From assembly GCA_023427985.1 (NCBI GenBank), contig JAEYZM010000032.1, forward strand, positions 18,178 through 82,177: DNA of 64,000 nt, in the 5' to 3' direction. The position numbers and the translations under genes were made by a program. This stretch comes from Bacteroidota bacterium. Its GTDB lineage: Bacteria; Bacteroidota; Bacteroidia; Sphingobacteriales; Sphingobacteriaceae. Below are positions 26,488-35,320 of the stretch, one piece after another. The notes beneath the pieces were generated by a model. It searched no databases. It saw only the letters and a program-made list of their open reading frames with translations, and had not been told where the DNA came from. Each line of letters opens with the position of its first letter. Within the stretch, counting starts at the first letter, position 1.

Positions 26488-27532
26488 GTTTTAATTCTTT
26501 TTTAGGAAATACTAAAGAAGCTACGACACTTAAACTTAAAATTAAAACAATTATTATCAATGAATGCACGGTTTCAAAACCGATTGCTTTCAACCAATCG
26601 TGAGCAAGCATTTTAATACCAATAAAGGTTAACAAAAACGCGAGTCCAACTTTTAAATAATGGAATTGGTGTATGATGTTTACCAACAAAAAGAACATTG
26701 ACCTTAATCCTAGGATTGCAAAAATATTAGAAAAGAAAACGATGTATGGATCTTTAGTCACGGAAAAAATTGCCGGGATTGAATCTACTGCAAAGATCAA
26801 ATCGGTAAATTCAATTACAATTAAAACAATGAATAATGGTGTGATGTAATTTTTCTTTCCTTTTCTGATGAAGAAATTCTTCCCTACATATTTAGGAAAC
26901 ACATTGAAAAACTTTGAGGAGAATTTTACTACAGGATGATTTTCTGGTTCAATTTTTTCATCTTGATTTCTTTTTACGTACATCATGATACCTGTATAAA
27001 TTAAAAAGGCACCAAAAATATAAAGTATCCATTCAAATTCTCGAATTAAGGTAGCTCCTAAGAAAATGAAAAGGAAACGCATTAGGATTGCGCCTATGAT
27101 TCCCCAAAACAATACTCTATGATAATATCGTTCGCGTACACCAAATGCACTAAAGATTAAAACAATTACAAAAATATTATCTACCGATAAAGCATATTCG
27201 ATTAAATAACCTGTAATGAATTCCAATGCTAAATTACTTTTGTAGATTTCAAGACTCGCAGCAAAATCGCCCGGAATTAAAGAGATGTTATGCTTATGTA
27301 CATCTGTTAAATATGCAAGTTTCTCAAAGTCGGCAACCCCATGAATTAATTCACCATGTGTATTAATGAGCACATAAAATCCAAGCGCCATACATATCCA
27401 TATCAAACTCATCACCAATGCTTCTTTGTATTTGATAATGTGATCGCGTTTGTTAAACACTCCTAAATCGAAGGCTAACATTAAGAAAATAAAGATTGCA
27501 AATCCTGCAAAAAAAATCGTTTCGTTTGACAT
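26480..27532 (-). CDS. TerC/Alx family integral membrane protein
   Basis: 350 residues, about nine transmembrane helices. TerC hallmarks are two acidic membrane motifs, EYALSVDNIFVIVLIF and EFTDLIFAVDSIPAIF, plus GRMLFI-like RFLFIFLGATLI. TerC/Alx proteins are linked to manganese export or metal loading of exported proteins and to tellurite and pH response. The start at 27532 lies one base from the stop of the upstream prenyl-synthase gene, so the two are co-transcribed, possibly with the beta-barrel gene behind. Confidence 0.92.
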   Translation of the reverse strand: MSNETIFFAGFAIFIFLMLAFDLGVFNKRDHIIKYKEALVMSLIWICMALGFYVLINTHGELIHGVADFEKLAYLTDVHKHNISLIPGDFAASLEIYKSNLALEFITGYLIEYALSVDNIFVIVLIFSAFGVRERYYHRVLFWGIIGAILMRFLFIFLGATLIREFEWILYIFGAFLIYTGIMMYVKRNQDEKIEPENHPVVKFSSKFFNVFPKYVGKNFFIRKGKKNYITPLFIVLIVIEFTDLIFAVDSIPAIFSVTKDPYIVFFSNIFAILGLRSMFFLLVNIIHQFHYLKVGLAFLLTFIGIKMLAHDWLKAIGFETVHSLIIIVLILSLSVVASLVFPKKELKHA

Positions 27533-27533
27533 G

Positions 27534-28505
27534 TTATTTTTTTCTTTCAGTGGTGAACTTCACCAAATCTATTAATGAGTTTTTAGTTTCTGATTCGGGG
27601 AATGAGTTCAATAATTCAAAAGCTTTGGATTGAAAATCAAACATCTTTTGCTCAGCATAATCGAGTCCGCCCGTTGTTCTTACAAATTCAATGACCTTAT
27701 CTACACTTGCAATATCTTCGTTGTAATATTTTACTAATTTTATTATTTCTGATTTCGTTTTCTTATCGGTATTGTTCAAAGAATAAATCAGAGGCAATGT
27801 AATTTTCTTTTCTTTTATGTCGATGCCTTTCGGTTTTCCAATATCATCATATCCAAAATCCAATAAGTCGTCTTTGATTTGAAAGGCCATACCTATGTGT
27901 TCACCAAATTGTTTCATGAGTGCTACTACATCGGCATTCGCACCAGCTGAAGCTGCACCGCATGCACAACAAGATGCAATGAGGGAAGCTGTTTTCTGTC
28001 GAATAATTTCGTAATAGACTTCTTCCACAATATCGAGCTTGCGCACTTTTTCAATTTGTAAAAGTTCACCTTCACTCATTTGTTGAACAGCATCGGACAC
28101 GATTTTCAACAATGCTAATTCATCGTGTTCCACAGAAAGGAGTAAACCTTTTGCTAAAAGAAAATCGCCGACTAATACTGCAATTTTATTTTTCCAAACG
28201 GCGTTGATCGATAAAAATCCTCTACGCTCGTAGGCATCGTCCACCACATCATCGTGCACTAAGGTAGCAGTATGCAAAAGCTCTACTAATGCAGCACCTC
28301 TGTAGGTCGACTCAGTAATACCACCACATATTTTTGCAGAAAAAAACACAAACATCGGACGCATTTGCTTGCCCTTACGTTTGTATATATAGTGGGTTAC
28401 CCGATCGAGCAATGGCACTTTACTTTGCATTGAAGATTTAAATTTATCTTCAAAAGCATCGAGCTCATTGGCAATAGGTATACGAATTTTATCTAAGTCT
28501 AACAT
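27534..28505 (-). CDS. trans-polyprenyl diphosphate synthase
   Basis: 323 residues from the ATG at 28505; an upstream in-frame start at 28547 adds a hydrophobic leader and is not typical of the family. Both aspartate-rich motifs are present: first (HDDVVDDAYERRG) and second (KDDLLDFGYDDIGKPKG). Other family motifs are GKQMRPMF, LLHTATLVHD, ILVGDFLLAKG-like VLVGDFLLAKG and QMSEGELLQ. It extends farnesyl diphosphate, probably to the octaprenyl/solanesyl side chain of menaquinone (chain length inferred from family only). Confidence 0.93.
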   Translation of the reverse strand: MLDLDKIRIPIANELDAFEDKFKSSMQSKVPLLDRVTHYIYKRKGKQMRPMFVFFSAKICGGITESTYRGAALVELLHTATLVHDDVVDDAYERRGFLSINAVWKNKIAVLVGDFLLAKGLLLSVEHDELALLKIVSDAVQQMSEGELLQIEKVRKLDIVEEVYYEIIRQKTASLIASCCACGAASAGANADVVALMKQFGEHIGMAFQIKDDLLDFGYDDIGKPKGIDIKEKKITLPLIYSLNNTDKKTKSEIIKLVKYYNEDIASVDKVIEFVRTTGGLDYAEQKMFDFQSKAFELLNSFPESETKNSLIDLVKFTTERKK

Positions 28506-28575
28506 GAAAATTTGTGGATGCAAAATAATAAAAAATAGTAAAGCCACCTAAAATTGGTGGCTCTACCCTATTATC

Positions 28576-29640
28576 TTAAACGATTGAATTCCAATGATGT
28601 TCATCGGGTTCCTTACCCGTTCTAATATTCATGAGTTTTTCTTTCACGCGCAACATGAACGATTGTTCCGATGCTGCTGGTAAATGATAATCTTTTCCTT
28701 CTATATTGATGAGTTCAATTGGTGCTACTACAGCTGCAGTTCCTGCACCAAATGCTTCTTTCACTCGACCATCTTTAAATAAATCTTCTAATTCCTTCAC
28801 ACTCACTTTACGTTCTGTATGTTTCATACCTAATGAATCGGCAAGTGTTAAAATAGAATCTCTGGTTACACCGTCTAAAATTGAATCCGAAGTTGCTGGT
28901 GTTACCAATTCATTATCGAATACAAACATCACGTTCATTGTTCCCGATTCTTCGATGTATTTGTGTTCTGTACCATCGGTCCAAATCACTTGATCAAATC
29001 CTTGCTCTTTCGCTAGTTTCGATGGATAAAACGAAGCTCCATAATTTCCTGCACATTTCGCAAAACCAGTACCTCCTTTATTTGCACGCACGAAATGCGT
29101 CTCCACTTTTAATTTCAAAGGTTTGCCGTAGTACGGACCAACTGGACCACCAAAAATAATGAACTTATATTCTTCTGCAATCTTCACTCCAAATCGAGCT
29201 TCAGATGCAAAAACAAATGGTCTCAAATACAAAGAATGACCATCGCCATGTGGCACCCAATTAGCATCTACTTCCACAAATTTCATTATTGCATCTTTGA
29301 ACAATTCGAATGGAACCGCAGGCATACACATACGATCCAATGATTTATTCAATCGAGCATGATGTTTCTCTATTCTAAAAATTGAAATGTTACCATCCTT
29401 CATACGGAAAGCTTTCATTCCTTCGAATATGCTTTGACCATAATGCAATGCAAGCGTCGCTGGATTTAACATTAAGTCGGCATAAGGAATGACTCTTGGA
29501 TTATGCCAATCACCGTCGTAATAGTCGGCAATGAACATATGATCGGTAATTACGGCACCAAATTCGTTCGTCTCAATAAGTTCTTTATTGAATCGAGAAT
29601 TTTGTGCTTTTTGTACCAAAATCTCTGTTGTATTTATCAT
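28576..29640 (-). CDS. ilvE: branched-chain amino acid aminotransferase
   Basis: 354 residues from the ATG at 29640; an earlier in-frame start at 29664 is not needed. Fold-type IV PLP enzyme of the BCAT II kind: MLNPATLALHYGQSIFEGMKAF, the region KCAGNYGASFYPSKLAKEQG containing the cofactor lysine, IEESGTMNVMFVF, TSDSILDGVTRDSIL and FGAGTAAVVAPI. Transfers amino groups between glutamate and the keto acids of leucine, isoleucine and valine. Monocistronic by spacing (about 70 bases on each side). Confidence 0.96.
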   Translation of the reverse strand: MINTTEILVQKAQNSRFNKELIETNEFGAVITDHMFIADYYDGDWHNPRVIPYADLMLNPATLALHYGQSIFEGMKAFRMKDGNISIFRIEKHHARLNKSLDRMCMPAVPFELFKDAIMKFVEVDANWVPHGDGHSLYLRPFVFASEARFGVKIAEEYKFIIFGGPVGPYYGKPLKLKVETHFVRANKGGTGFAKCAGNYGASFYPSKLAKEQGFDQVIWTDGTEHKYIEESGTMNVMFVFDNELVTPATSDSILDGVTRDSILTLADSLGMKHTERKVSVKELEDLFKDGRVKEAFGAGTAAVVAPIELINIEGKDYHLPAASEQSFMLRVKEKLMNIRTGKEPDEHHWNSIV

Positions 29641-29729
29641 TGTTTGTAGTATAACTTGGGGCAAATTTGCGAAAAAATGCTGGATTTTTATGCTTTTTAT
29701 TGCATATAAAGTAAAAACATCTTAAAAGA

Positions 29730-30752
29730 TTATTCGCTTAACTCTCCCCTTAAATTCCTGCTTAACAGCTGCTTGACTACCGATTTATCTTCAAAATTGC
29801 CCAATAAAAACATCAATTTCGTAACGGCAGCTTCGTAGCTCATATCGCTCCCAGATATAACGCCCAATTTCTGCAAATGTTTGCTGGTCTCGTACCTCCC
29901 AATCTCCACTTTCCCCCCAACACACTGGGATATATCCAGCAGTATTTTATCCGATTTGCTGGCATGTTCTAGTAATTCTACAAACCAAGCATCGGTACAA
30001 GTATTTCCAGTACCAAATCCTTCAATAATGATCGCATCGATATTCTCTGCTTCAAGCACTGCTTTGACAAATTCTTTTGAAATACCGGGGAAGATTTTCA
30101 ACGTAGCAATTTTATTGCTCAATCGTTTATGGAATTTAGTTTTGGCTTGTTCATCACTATCCAAAATGCCATCAAAATTATAACTTAACTTCACACCTGC
30201 TTCAGCTAATGCTGGATAATTGTAAGATTCAAATGCTTCAAATTTATCGGCATGAATTTTTTTCGATCTATTGCCTCGGTACAATTTATAATCAAAGTAA
30301 ATGCATACTTCTGGGATACAAGATTTATTATTATTTTTTCTCGATGCAGCGATTTCAATTGCTGTAATTAAATTCTCTTTAGCATCTGTTCGGATTTCTC
30401 CAATAGGCAATTGTGATCCTGTTAAGACCACGCATTTTTGCAAATCTTCAATCATGAAACTCAAGGCCGACGCGGTATAGGCCATGGTATCGGATCCATG
30501 TAAAATCACAAAGCCATCGTATTGCTCATAATTGCTTTCAATCATTTCCAACAACTGTATCCATATCTCCGGATTCATATTCGATGAATCTAAAATTGGA
30601 TCGAAAGAAATCACATCAATCTGATGCTCCATTCGGTTTAACTCAGGAACGTTTCTTGTAATATTGGTGAAATCAAATGGCACGAGCGAACCATTTTCAT
30701 TCTGAACCATACCAATTGTTCCACCAGTATAGATGATTAATAATTTACTCAT
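29730..30752 (-). CDS. ansA: type I (cytoplasmic) L-asparaginase
   Basis: 340 residues from the ATG at 30752, chosen because it gives the normal MSKLLIIYTGGTIGMV start and lies one base after the tatD stop; an ATG 12 bases earlier overlaps tatD. Active-site motifs: TGGTIG (first catalytic Thr) and ILHGSDTMAYTASAL (second Thr with Ser-Asp). No signal peptide, so it is the cytoplasmic form. Hydrolyses asparagine to aspartate and ammonia. It forms a tight pair with tatD. Confidence 0.93.
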   Translation of the reverse strand: MSKLLIIYTGGTIGMVQNENGSLVPFDFTNITRNVPELNRMEHQIDVISFDPILDSSNMNPEIWIQLLEMIESNYEQYDGFVILHGSDTMAYTASALSFMIEDLQKCVVLTGSQLPIGEIRTDAKENLITAIEIAASRKNNNKSCIPEVCIYFDYKLYRGNRSKKIHADKFEAFESYNYPALAEAGVKLSYNFDGILDSDEQAKTKFHKRLSNKIATLKIFPGISKEFVKAVLEAENIDAIIIEGFGTGNTCTDAWFVELLEHASKSDKILLDISQCVGGKVEIGRYETSKHLQKLGVISGSDMSYEAAVTKLMFLLGNFEDKSVVKQLLSRNLRGELSE

Positions 30753-30753
30753 T

Positions 30754-31521
30754 TTATTTGCCAAATAATTTTCTTGAATTCTCTGTTGTAATCTCTGCCA
30801 AATCTTCTAATGAAATTCCTTTAACTTCCGCTAGTTTTTGCGCTACATACATTAAGTAAGAACTCTCATTGGGCTTACCTCTATGCGGCACAGGTGTAAG
30901 GTATGGAGAATCGGTCTCTAAAACCAAATGATTTATGTCGATGTGTTGCATTACTTCCGGAAGTCCTGCATTCTTATACGTTAATACACCTCCTATTCCC
31001 AAATAAAACCCTAGAGCAATCGCTTGATCTGCCTGCTCTTTGCTGCCTGTAAAACAATGAAAAACACCTTTTAATTTTTCGTCTTTTTCTTCTTTTAATA
31101 TTTCAATGATATGATGAAAGGAATCTCTGCTGTGAATCACTATGGGCAAGTCCATTTCTTTAGCCCAGTTAATTTGTTCTTTGAATGCTAACTTTTGAAT
31201 TTCTAAGGTCGATTTATCCCAATACAAATCGATACCAATTTCCCCAATAGCTACCACTCTTGGATCTTGCGCATGTTCTTTAATGTTACGCAACACATCG
31301 ACATAATCTTCTTTCACAGAGCATGGATGCAAGCCCATCATTGGGAAGCACGAATCGGGGTACATTTCGGTTAAGCTAAACACATCGGCAATAGAATTAA
31401 TGTCGATGTTGGGAAGGAAGAAACGATTCACGCGTTGTTCTTTTGCGCGCTGCATCATTGCTGGAATTTGATCTCGTAGCTCTGATAAATAAATATGTGT
31501 ATGTGTATCGGTTAAAATCAT
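30754..31521 (-). CDS. tatD: TatD family metal-dependent hydrolase/DNase
   Basis: 255 residues from the ATG at 31521. Metal-binding set of the TatD TIM barrel: LTDTHTHIYL (two His), GEIGIDLYWD (Glu), HSRDSF, FHCFTGS and ETDSPYLTPVPHRGKPN (Asp). Acts as a 3'-5' DNase or phosphodiesterase in repair. The start codon comes three bases after the T-run of a terminator at 31525-31555, so its transcript must begin very close to the ATG or result from read-through. Followed immediately by the asparaginase gene. Confidence 0.94.
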   Translation of the reverse strand: MILTDTHTHIYLSELRDQIPAMMQRAKEQRVNRFFLPNIDINSIADVFSLTEMYPDSCFPMMGLHPCSVKEDYVDVLRNIKEHAQDPRVVAIGEIGIDLYWDKSTLEIQKLAFKEQINWAKEMDLPIVIHSRDSFHHIIEILKEEKDEKLKGVFHCFTGSKEQADQAIALGFYLGIGGVLTYKNAGLPEVMQHIDINHLVLETDSPYLTPVPHRGKPNESSYLMYVAQKLAEVKGISLEDLAEITTENSRKLFGK

Positions 31522-31524
31522 AAC

Positions 31525-31555
31525 AAAAAAAAAGTTGAGTACAAAAGTACTCAAC
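31525..31555 (-). terminator. intrinsic terminator between fkpB-like gene and tatD
   Basis: Perfect 9-bp stem GTTGAGTAC (31534-31542)/GTACTCAAC (31547-31555), 4-base loop, and nine T on the minus strand (31525-31533). It terminates the FKBP pair directly ahead of the tatD start codon. Confidence 0.85.
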
Positions 31556-31579
31556 TCCTTTATGATTTTTAGAATTAAA

Positions 31580-32437
31580 TTACTTTACTTCTACTAATTC
31601 TACTTCAAAAGTTAATGGGCTAAATGGAGGTATTGCATTACCTGCACCTCTAGCACCGTAACCTAAGTTCGATGGAATAATTAATAAAGCTTTGCCACCT
31701 ACTTTTAATAGAGCTATGCCTTCATCCCAACCTCTTATTACCATACCTTGTCCTAATACAAACTCTAATGGATCGTTCCTGTCGTACGACGAATCGAATT
31801 TGGTTCCATTCAACAAGCGACCTGTATAATGTACACGAACTGTCTTACCAGCTTGAGCTTGATCGCCCTTGCCTTCTTGTGTCATCACATATTTCAAACC
31901 ACTAGCTGTTGTTTGAACATTCAGCTTATTATCGCTGATGTATTTTTCTATATCTATACTTTCTTGCATCTCTTTTTCTTTTTGAATTTTTAATTCCTCT
32001 TTTCTAAGCTCCGCTTCTGGAGTTGCTTTTAACACCTTTACCGTAAATTTCAAATCAGAACCTTTGGCTATAAATGCAGGCATCTCCATCATAAATGTTT
32101 TTGCGAATAGTGAATCTGCATTGATTAAAAATCCAGTGCTATCGCCTACATTCATCAATACTAATCCAGCCATTAAATCGCCTTTAAATTGAGGTGCAGT
32201 TACTTTTAATTGCAAAGGTCCGCCCATTTTCCAGCTATCAAACAATAAGGAATCTTTAGAATTCGAATATTTTAATTGCAATGAAAGTATGTCGTCCAAT
32301 TTAACTTTTCCCGATTTTGTTTTTGAATATTCAATATACCTTACACCTGATTTATCGGTTTTGTATTTCGATTTTTGTGCGTATGCCGACTGAATGCAAA
32401 AAGCAATTACAGCGAGTGTTAAAATTTTCTTTATCAT
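31580..32437 (-). CDS. FKBP-type peptidyl-prolyl isomerase, exported
   Basis: 285 residues with a cleavable signal peptide (ILTLAVIAFCIQSAYAQ). An N-terminal domain of about 150 residues with degenerate FKBP-like strands is followed by a coiled linker (EELKIQKEKEMQESIDIEKY) and a canonical FKBP domain at about 175-285: VRVHYTGRLLNGTKFDSSYD, VIRGWDEGIALLKVG, LIIPSNLGYGARG, IPPFSPLTFEVELVE. It overlaps the upstream paralogue by one base (TAATG), so the two are translationally coupled. Periplasmic protein-folding catalyst. Confidence 0.93.
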   Translation of the reverse strand: MIKKILTLAVIAFCIQSAYAQKSKYKTDKSGVRYIEYSKTKSGKVKLDDILSLQLKYSNSKDSLLFDSWKMGGPLQLKVTAPQFKGDLMAGLVLMNVGDSTGFLINADSLFAKTFMMEMPAFIAKGSDLKFTVKVLKATPEAELRKEELKIQKEKEMQESIDIEKYISDNKLNVQTTASGLKYVMTQEGKGDQAQAGKTVRVHYTGRLLNGTKFDSSYDRNDPLEFVLGQGMVIRGWDEGIALLKVGGKALLIIPSNLGYGARGAGNAIPPFSPLTFEVELVEVK

Positions 32438-33297
32438 TATTTAGCTCTTTTGATGTTTACTAATTCTACATCAAAAATCAATGTAGAGAAAGCAGGAATT
32501 ACTCCATTACCAACTTCGTTAGGTCCATATCCCAATGCCGATGGTAGAATTAATGTTGCTTTTGATCCTTTTCCTAACGTCATAAATGCTTCGTCCCAAC
32601 CTTTAATAACCATACCTTTTCCAACTGGGAATTCAATAGGTTTACCTGCATCTAATGAGGAATCGAATTTATTTCCATTTAATAATTTACCTGTATAATG
32701 CACTACTACTGTATCGCCCTCTTGTGCTTTCTCTGCAGAACCTGCTTTATTTACAACATACATCAATCCTGTCGATGTTTTAGTAGGATTCAATTTATTA
32801 TCGCTAATATATTTCTCGATGTTCACATTCTCAACAGCAGATTGCTTTTCAGTTAATTCTTGTTGTTCTTTTTCCATCTGCTCTTTCGTTTGAACTTTGT
32901 CAATCTTAATATCAAATATTAAATAACTTCCTGCTCTGATGAATGCCGGACGTGGAAATTGAAAAGTTTTTTCAAATAAAGAATCGGCATTGATCAAGAA
33001 TGTTGCCGAATCGCCTTCCGATAATAACATTAATCCATTCATTAAATCGCCTTTAAATGTTGGCTTGCTCGCCATCAATTTAATTGGCTGACCCATTTTA
33101 TAGGTATCAAACAATACTGAATCCGAATCCGTTCTGTACACCATTTGTAAGGTTACAAAATCACCTTCTTTAATCAATTCCGTTTCATTATCAACATGAA
33201 TTTGATATTGCAATCCTTCATCAGAAGTTTTAAAACCATCTGAACACGCTTGTAAAAACAATGCAGCTAAAGCCGCGCCTAAAAGTAGTTTTCTCAT
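32437..33297 (-). CDS. FKBP-type peptidyl-prolyl isomerase lipoprotein
   Basis: 286 residues. Lipobox LQAC after a hydrophobic leader, so this copy is lipid-anchored while its downstream paralogue is soluble. Same plan: degenerate N-terminal half (LQMVYRTDSDSVLFDTYKMG, then SEGDSATFLINADSLFEKTF), a charged linker (EQMEKEQQELTEKQ), and a canonical FKBP domain (VVVHYTGKLLNGNKFDSSLD, VIKGWDEAFMTLGKG, LILPSALGYGPNEVG). The pair clearly arose by tandem duplication. Likely an envelope chaperone for exported or outer-membrane proteins. Confidence 0.93.
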   Translation of the reverse strand: MRKLLLGAALAALFLQACSDGFKTSDEGLQYQIHVDNETELIKEGDFVTLQMVYRTDSDSVLFDTYKMGQPIKLMASKPTFKGDLMNGLMLLSEGDSATFLINADSLFEKTFQFPRPAFIRAGSYLIFDIKIDKVQTKEQMEKEQQELTEKQSAVENVNIEKYISDNKLNPTKTSTGLMYVVNKAGSAEKAQEGDTVVVHYTGKLLNGNKFDSSLDAGKPIEFPVGKGMVIKGWDEAFMTLGKGSKATLILPSALGYGPNEVGNGVIPAFSTLIFDVELVNIKRAK

Positions 33298-33314
33298 TTA
33301 TTATTTATTTTTTA

Positions 33315-33344
33315 GTATTTAAGTAGCTAGTAGCTAGTAGCTAG
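33315..33344. repeat. heptamer array GTAGCTA x3
   Basis: Three exact GTAGCTA units in tandem at 33323-33343, preceded by GTATTTA. They lie in the gap between the FKBP lipoprotein and the DHH phosphoesterase gene. One of several arrays of the form GTANNNA in this window. Confidence 0.7.
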
Positions 33345-33409
33345 AAATGAGATTGTAAATCAATTTAGCACCAACCCGTTCTTAATTTTAAATTCTTAAT
33401 TTATTATTT

Positions 33410-34417
33410 CTATTCGTTAAGCAAATATTCAAACTCCGGCAGTACATTCAAAAACTTCTGCAAGGTTTCTTCAATACTATCTTTTGAAGATCCACCCGCT
33501 GCGTTTCTGTGTCCGCCACCATCAAAATATTTCTTTGCCATTTCATTCGCAGGAAATTCTCCTTTAGAACGAAAAGACAGTTTGCGCAATTCACCTCTGT
33601 CGATAATTAATACTGCTAATTTTATTCCATGTACCGACAATGCATAATTCACCATACCTTCGGTATCGCCAGTTTTAATATCGTACTTTTTCAACAAATC
33701 GGCATCAATGGTAATGTATGCTGTATGTTTATCGGGCATCACCACCATACGAGTCGACAATACTTCACCTAAAAACTTCAATCTATTTTCTGAATTCGTA
33801 TCGTATACCAATTCGTGGATTCTAGAATTGTTCGCTCCTTTTTCAATTAAATCGGCAATTATACGATGCACCTCTGCAGTCGTACTTGGAAATCTAAAGG
33901 ATCCTGAATCGGTCATAATTCCAGTATACAAACAGGTTGCAACATCCTTACTAATTTTATGTTGCATGCCAAGCTCTACAATAAATCGGTAAACCAATTC
34001 TGCAGCCGCACATGCCGTGGTATCCCAATACCTGAATTGCTCAAATCCTTCCGGATCTAAATGATGATCGATCATTGCTTTTTTCGATGAAGAAGCACGA
34101 ACGATTTCACCCAATTCATTAATTCTACTCAATGCGTTAAAGTCGAGACAAAATACCCAATCTGCTTGATCAATCAATTCTTTGCTGCGCGCAGGTTCTT
34201 CCATGAAATTCACTACATCGGCATTCCCAGGCATCCAATGTAAGAAGTAGGGATAATCGGTTGGCGTGATGACATGTACGTTATTGCCAAGCGAGCAAAG
34301 GAAATGGTAAAGCCCAAGTGATGAGCCCATAGCATCTCCATCTGGCTTGTGATGGGTGGTAATTACGATGTTTTTTCCCGATTGTATTTCTGCGGAAATC
34401 TCTTCTAAACGTATCAT
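33410..34417 (-). CDS. DHH/DHHA1 phosphoesterase, NrnA-like
   Basis: 335 residues. DHH domain: TTHHKPDGDAMGSSLGL, VFCLDFNALSRI and KAMIDHHLDPEG (the DHH triad). DHHA1 domain: LSFRSKGEFPANEMA and FDGGGHRNAAGGSS. This is the NrnA/oligoribonuclease-pAp phosphatase type, which degrades nanoRNA or pAp, or cyclic dinucleotides in related enzymes; which substrate applies cannot be decided here. Cytoplasmic. Divergent from ndk across a 110-base promoter region. Confidence 0.92.
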   Translation of the reverse strand: MIRLEEISAEIQSGKNIVITTHHKPDGDAMGSSLGLYHFLCSLGNNVHVITPTDYPYFLHWMPGNADVVNFMEEPARSKELIDQADWVFCLDFNALSRINELGEIVRASSSKKAMIDHHLDPEGFEQFRYWDTTACAAAELVYRFIVELGMQHKISKDVATCLYTGIMTDSGSFRFPSTTAEVHRIIADLIEKGANNSRIHELVYDTNSENRLKFLGEVLSTRMVVMPDKHTAYITIDADLLKKYDIKTGDTEGMVNYALSVHGIKLAVLIIDRGELRKLSFRSKGEFPANEMAKKYFDGGGHRNAAGGSSKDSIEETLQKFLNVLPEFEYLLNE

Positions 34418-34434
34418 TCTGTATTGAGGAAGAG

Positions 34435-34442
34435 CAAAGCTA
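34435..34442 (-). promoter_or_regulatory. -7 box of the DHH phosphoesterase gene
   Basis: Reads TAGCTTTG on the minus strand, 17 bases upstream of the ATG at 34417. It fits TAnnTTTG; no clear -33 element. Confidence 0.4.
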
Positions 34443-34503
34443 TCGATTTTTTTATAAAGTAAAAATTAACAATTGCTTAAGTTTCGATTTAATTTATAAT
34501 TGC

Positions 34504-34511
34504 TACTTTTG
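34504..34511 (+). promoter_or_regulatory. -7 box of ndk
   Basis: TACTTTTG, 16 bases before the ndk ATG, with TTTC at 34482-34485 and an 18-base spacer in the -33 position. Confidence 0.5.
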
Positions 34512-34527
34512 CGCAAAATTTAAAAGA

Positions 34528-34947
34528 ATGCAAACGAACAGAACATTTACTATGATTAAGCCCGATGCAGTAGCGAACGGGCACATTGGTGCAATTTTAG
34601 ACCAAATTACAAAGGCTGGATTTAAAATTGTTGCCATGAAATATACATCATTAAGCCCTGAAATGGCAGGGAAGTTTTACGACATCCACAGAGAAAGGCC
34701 ATTTTTCAAGGATTTAGTCGACTTCATGACATCGGGTCCTATTGTAGCTGCAATTTTGGAGAAAGACAATGCAGTAGAAGATTTTAGAAAATTAATTGGC
34801 GCAACAGATCCTCAAAAAGCTGAGCCAGGAACTATTCGTAATTTGTATGCAAAATCAATTGATGCAAATGCAATCCATGGTTCGGATTCAGACGAGAATG
34901 CACAGATTGAAGGTAACTTCTTTTTTAGTGCGTTTGAAAGGTATTAA
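34528..34947 (+). CDS. ndk: nucleoside diphosphate kinase
   Basis: 139 residues, standard length. RTFTMIKPDAVANGHIG at the N-terminus, YDIHRERPFFKDLVDFMTSGP, KLIGATDPQKAEPGTIRN, and the phospho-histidine motif NAIHGSDSDENAQ. Transfers gamma-phosphate between nucleoside di- and triphosphates through a histidine intermediate. Single gene, with a hairpin-forming heptamer array just downstream. Confidence 0.98.
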   Translation: MQTNRTFTMIKPDAVANGHIGAILDQITKAGFKIVAMKYTSLSPEMAGKFYDIHRERPFFKDLVDFMTSGPIVAAILEKDNAVEDFRKLIGATDPQKAEPGTIRNLYAKSIDANAIHGSDSDENAQIEGNFFFSAFERY

Positions 34948-34960
34948 TTGGAGTATTTGA

Positions 34961-35006
34961 GTAGCTAGTAACTAGTAGCGAGTATTAAATGCTACTAGAT
35001 ACTAGC
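34961..35006. repeat. heptamer array forming a bidirectional hairpin
   Basis: Units GTAGCTA, GTAACTA, GTAGCGA and GTATTAA (34961-34988), then an inverted section. GCTAGTAACTAGTAGC (34964-34979) pairs with GCTACTAGATACTAGC (34991-35006) with one mismatch in 16. It lies between the convergent ndk and DUF721 genes, so it may act as a shared transcription stop. Confidence 0.65.
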
Positions 35007-35026
35007 TTCTAGATACGAAAGTACTA

Positions 35027-35320
35027 TCAAAATATCACCACCTCCCTTACAATCTCCTTCCCCGCTTCTTCATTAATCCGTTGAACAATTTGGGCTTTCA
35101 AGAAATTTAATTCTTGCTTTAATGCCGATGAGTTGACGGTGATGTACAATATGGAATTTTTGAGAACCATTTTTTCGGTACGTTGCGCAATGAGTTTGCC
35201 AACTATGGACTCCCATTTGGATTTTATTTGTTCAAATTTGTAACGATCGTCCATATGATAATGCTTCATCAGCAAATCTATGGCATCTTTCAAACTCAAT
35301 TCGTTACTTTTCCGCTTCAT
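35027..35320 (-). CDS. DUF721/DciA-like helicase-loader protein
   Basis: 97 residues from the ATG at 35320 (another ATG lies two codons upstream). DUF721 pattern: LSLKDAIDLLMKHYHMDDRY, WESIVGKLIAQRTEKMVLKN, ILYITVNSSALKQELNFLK and IVQRINEEAG. DciA-family proteins interact with the replicative helicase DnaB in bacteria lacking DnaC. The gene overlaps the 3' end of recF by 17 bases in the same direction; recF-DUF721 linkage is common and supports a replication role. Confidence 0.85.
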   Translation of the reverse strand: MKRKSNELSLKDAIDLLMKHYHMDDRYKFEQIKSKWESIVGKLIAQRTEKMVLKNSILYITVNSSALKQELNFLKAQIVQRINEEAGKEIVREVVIF

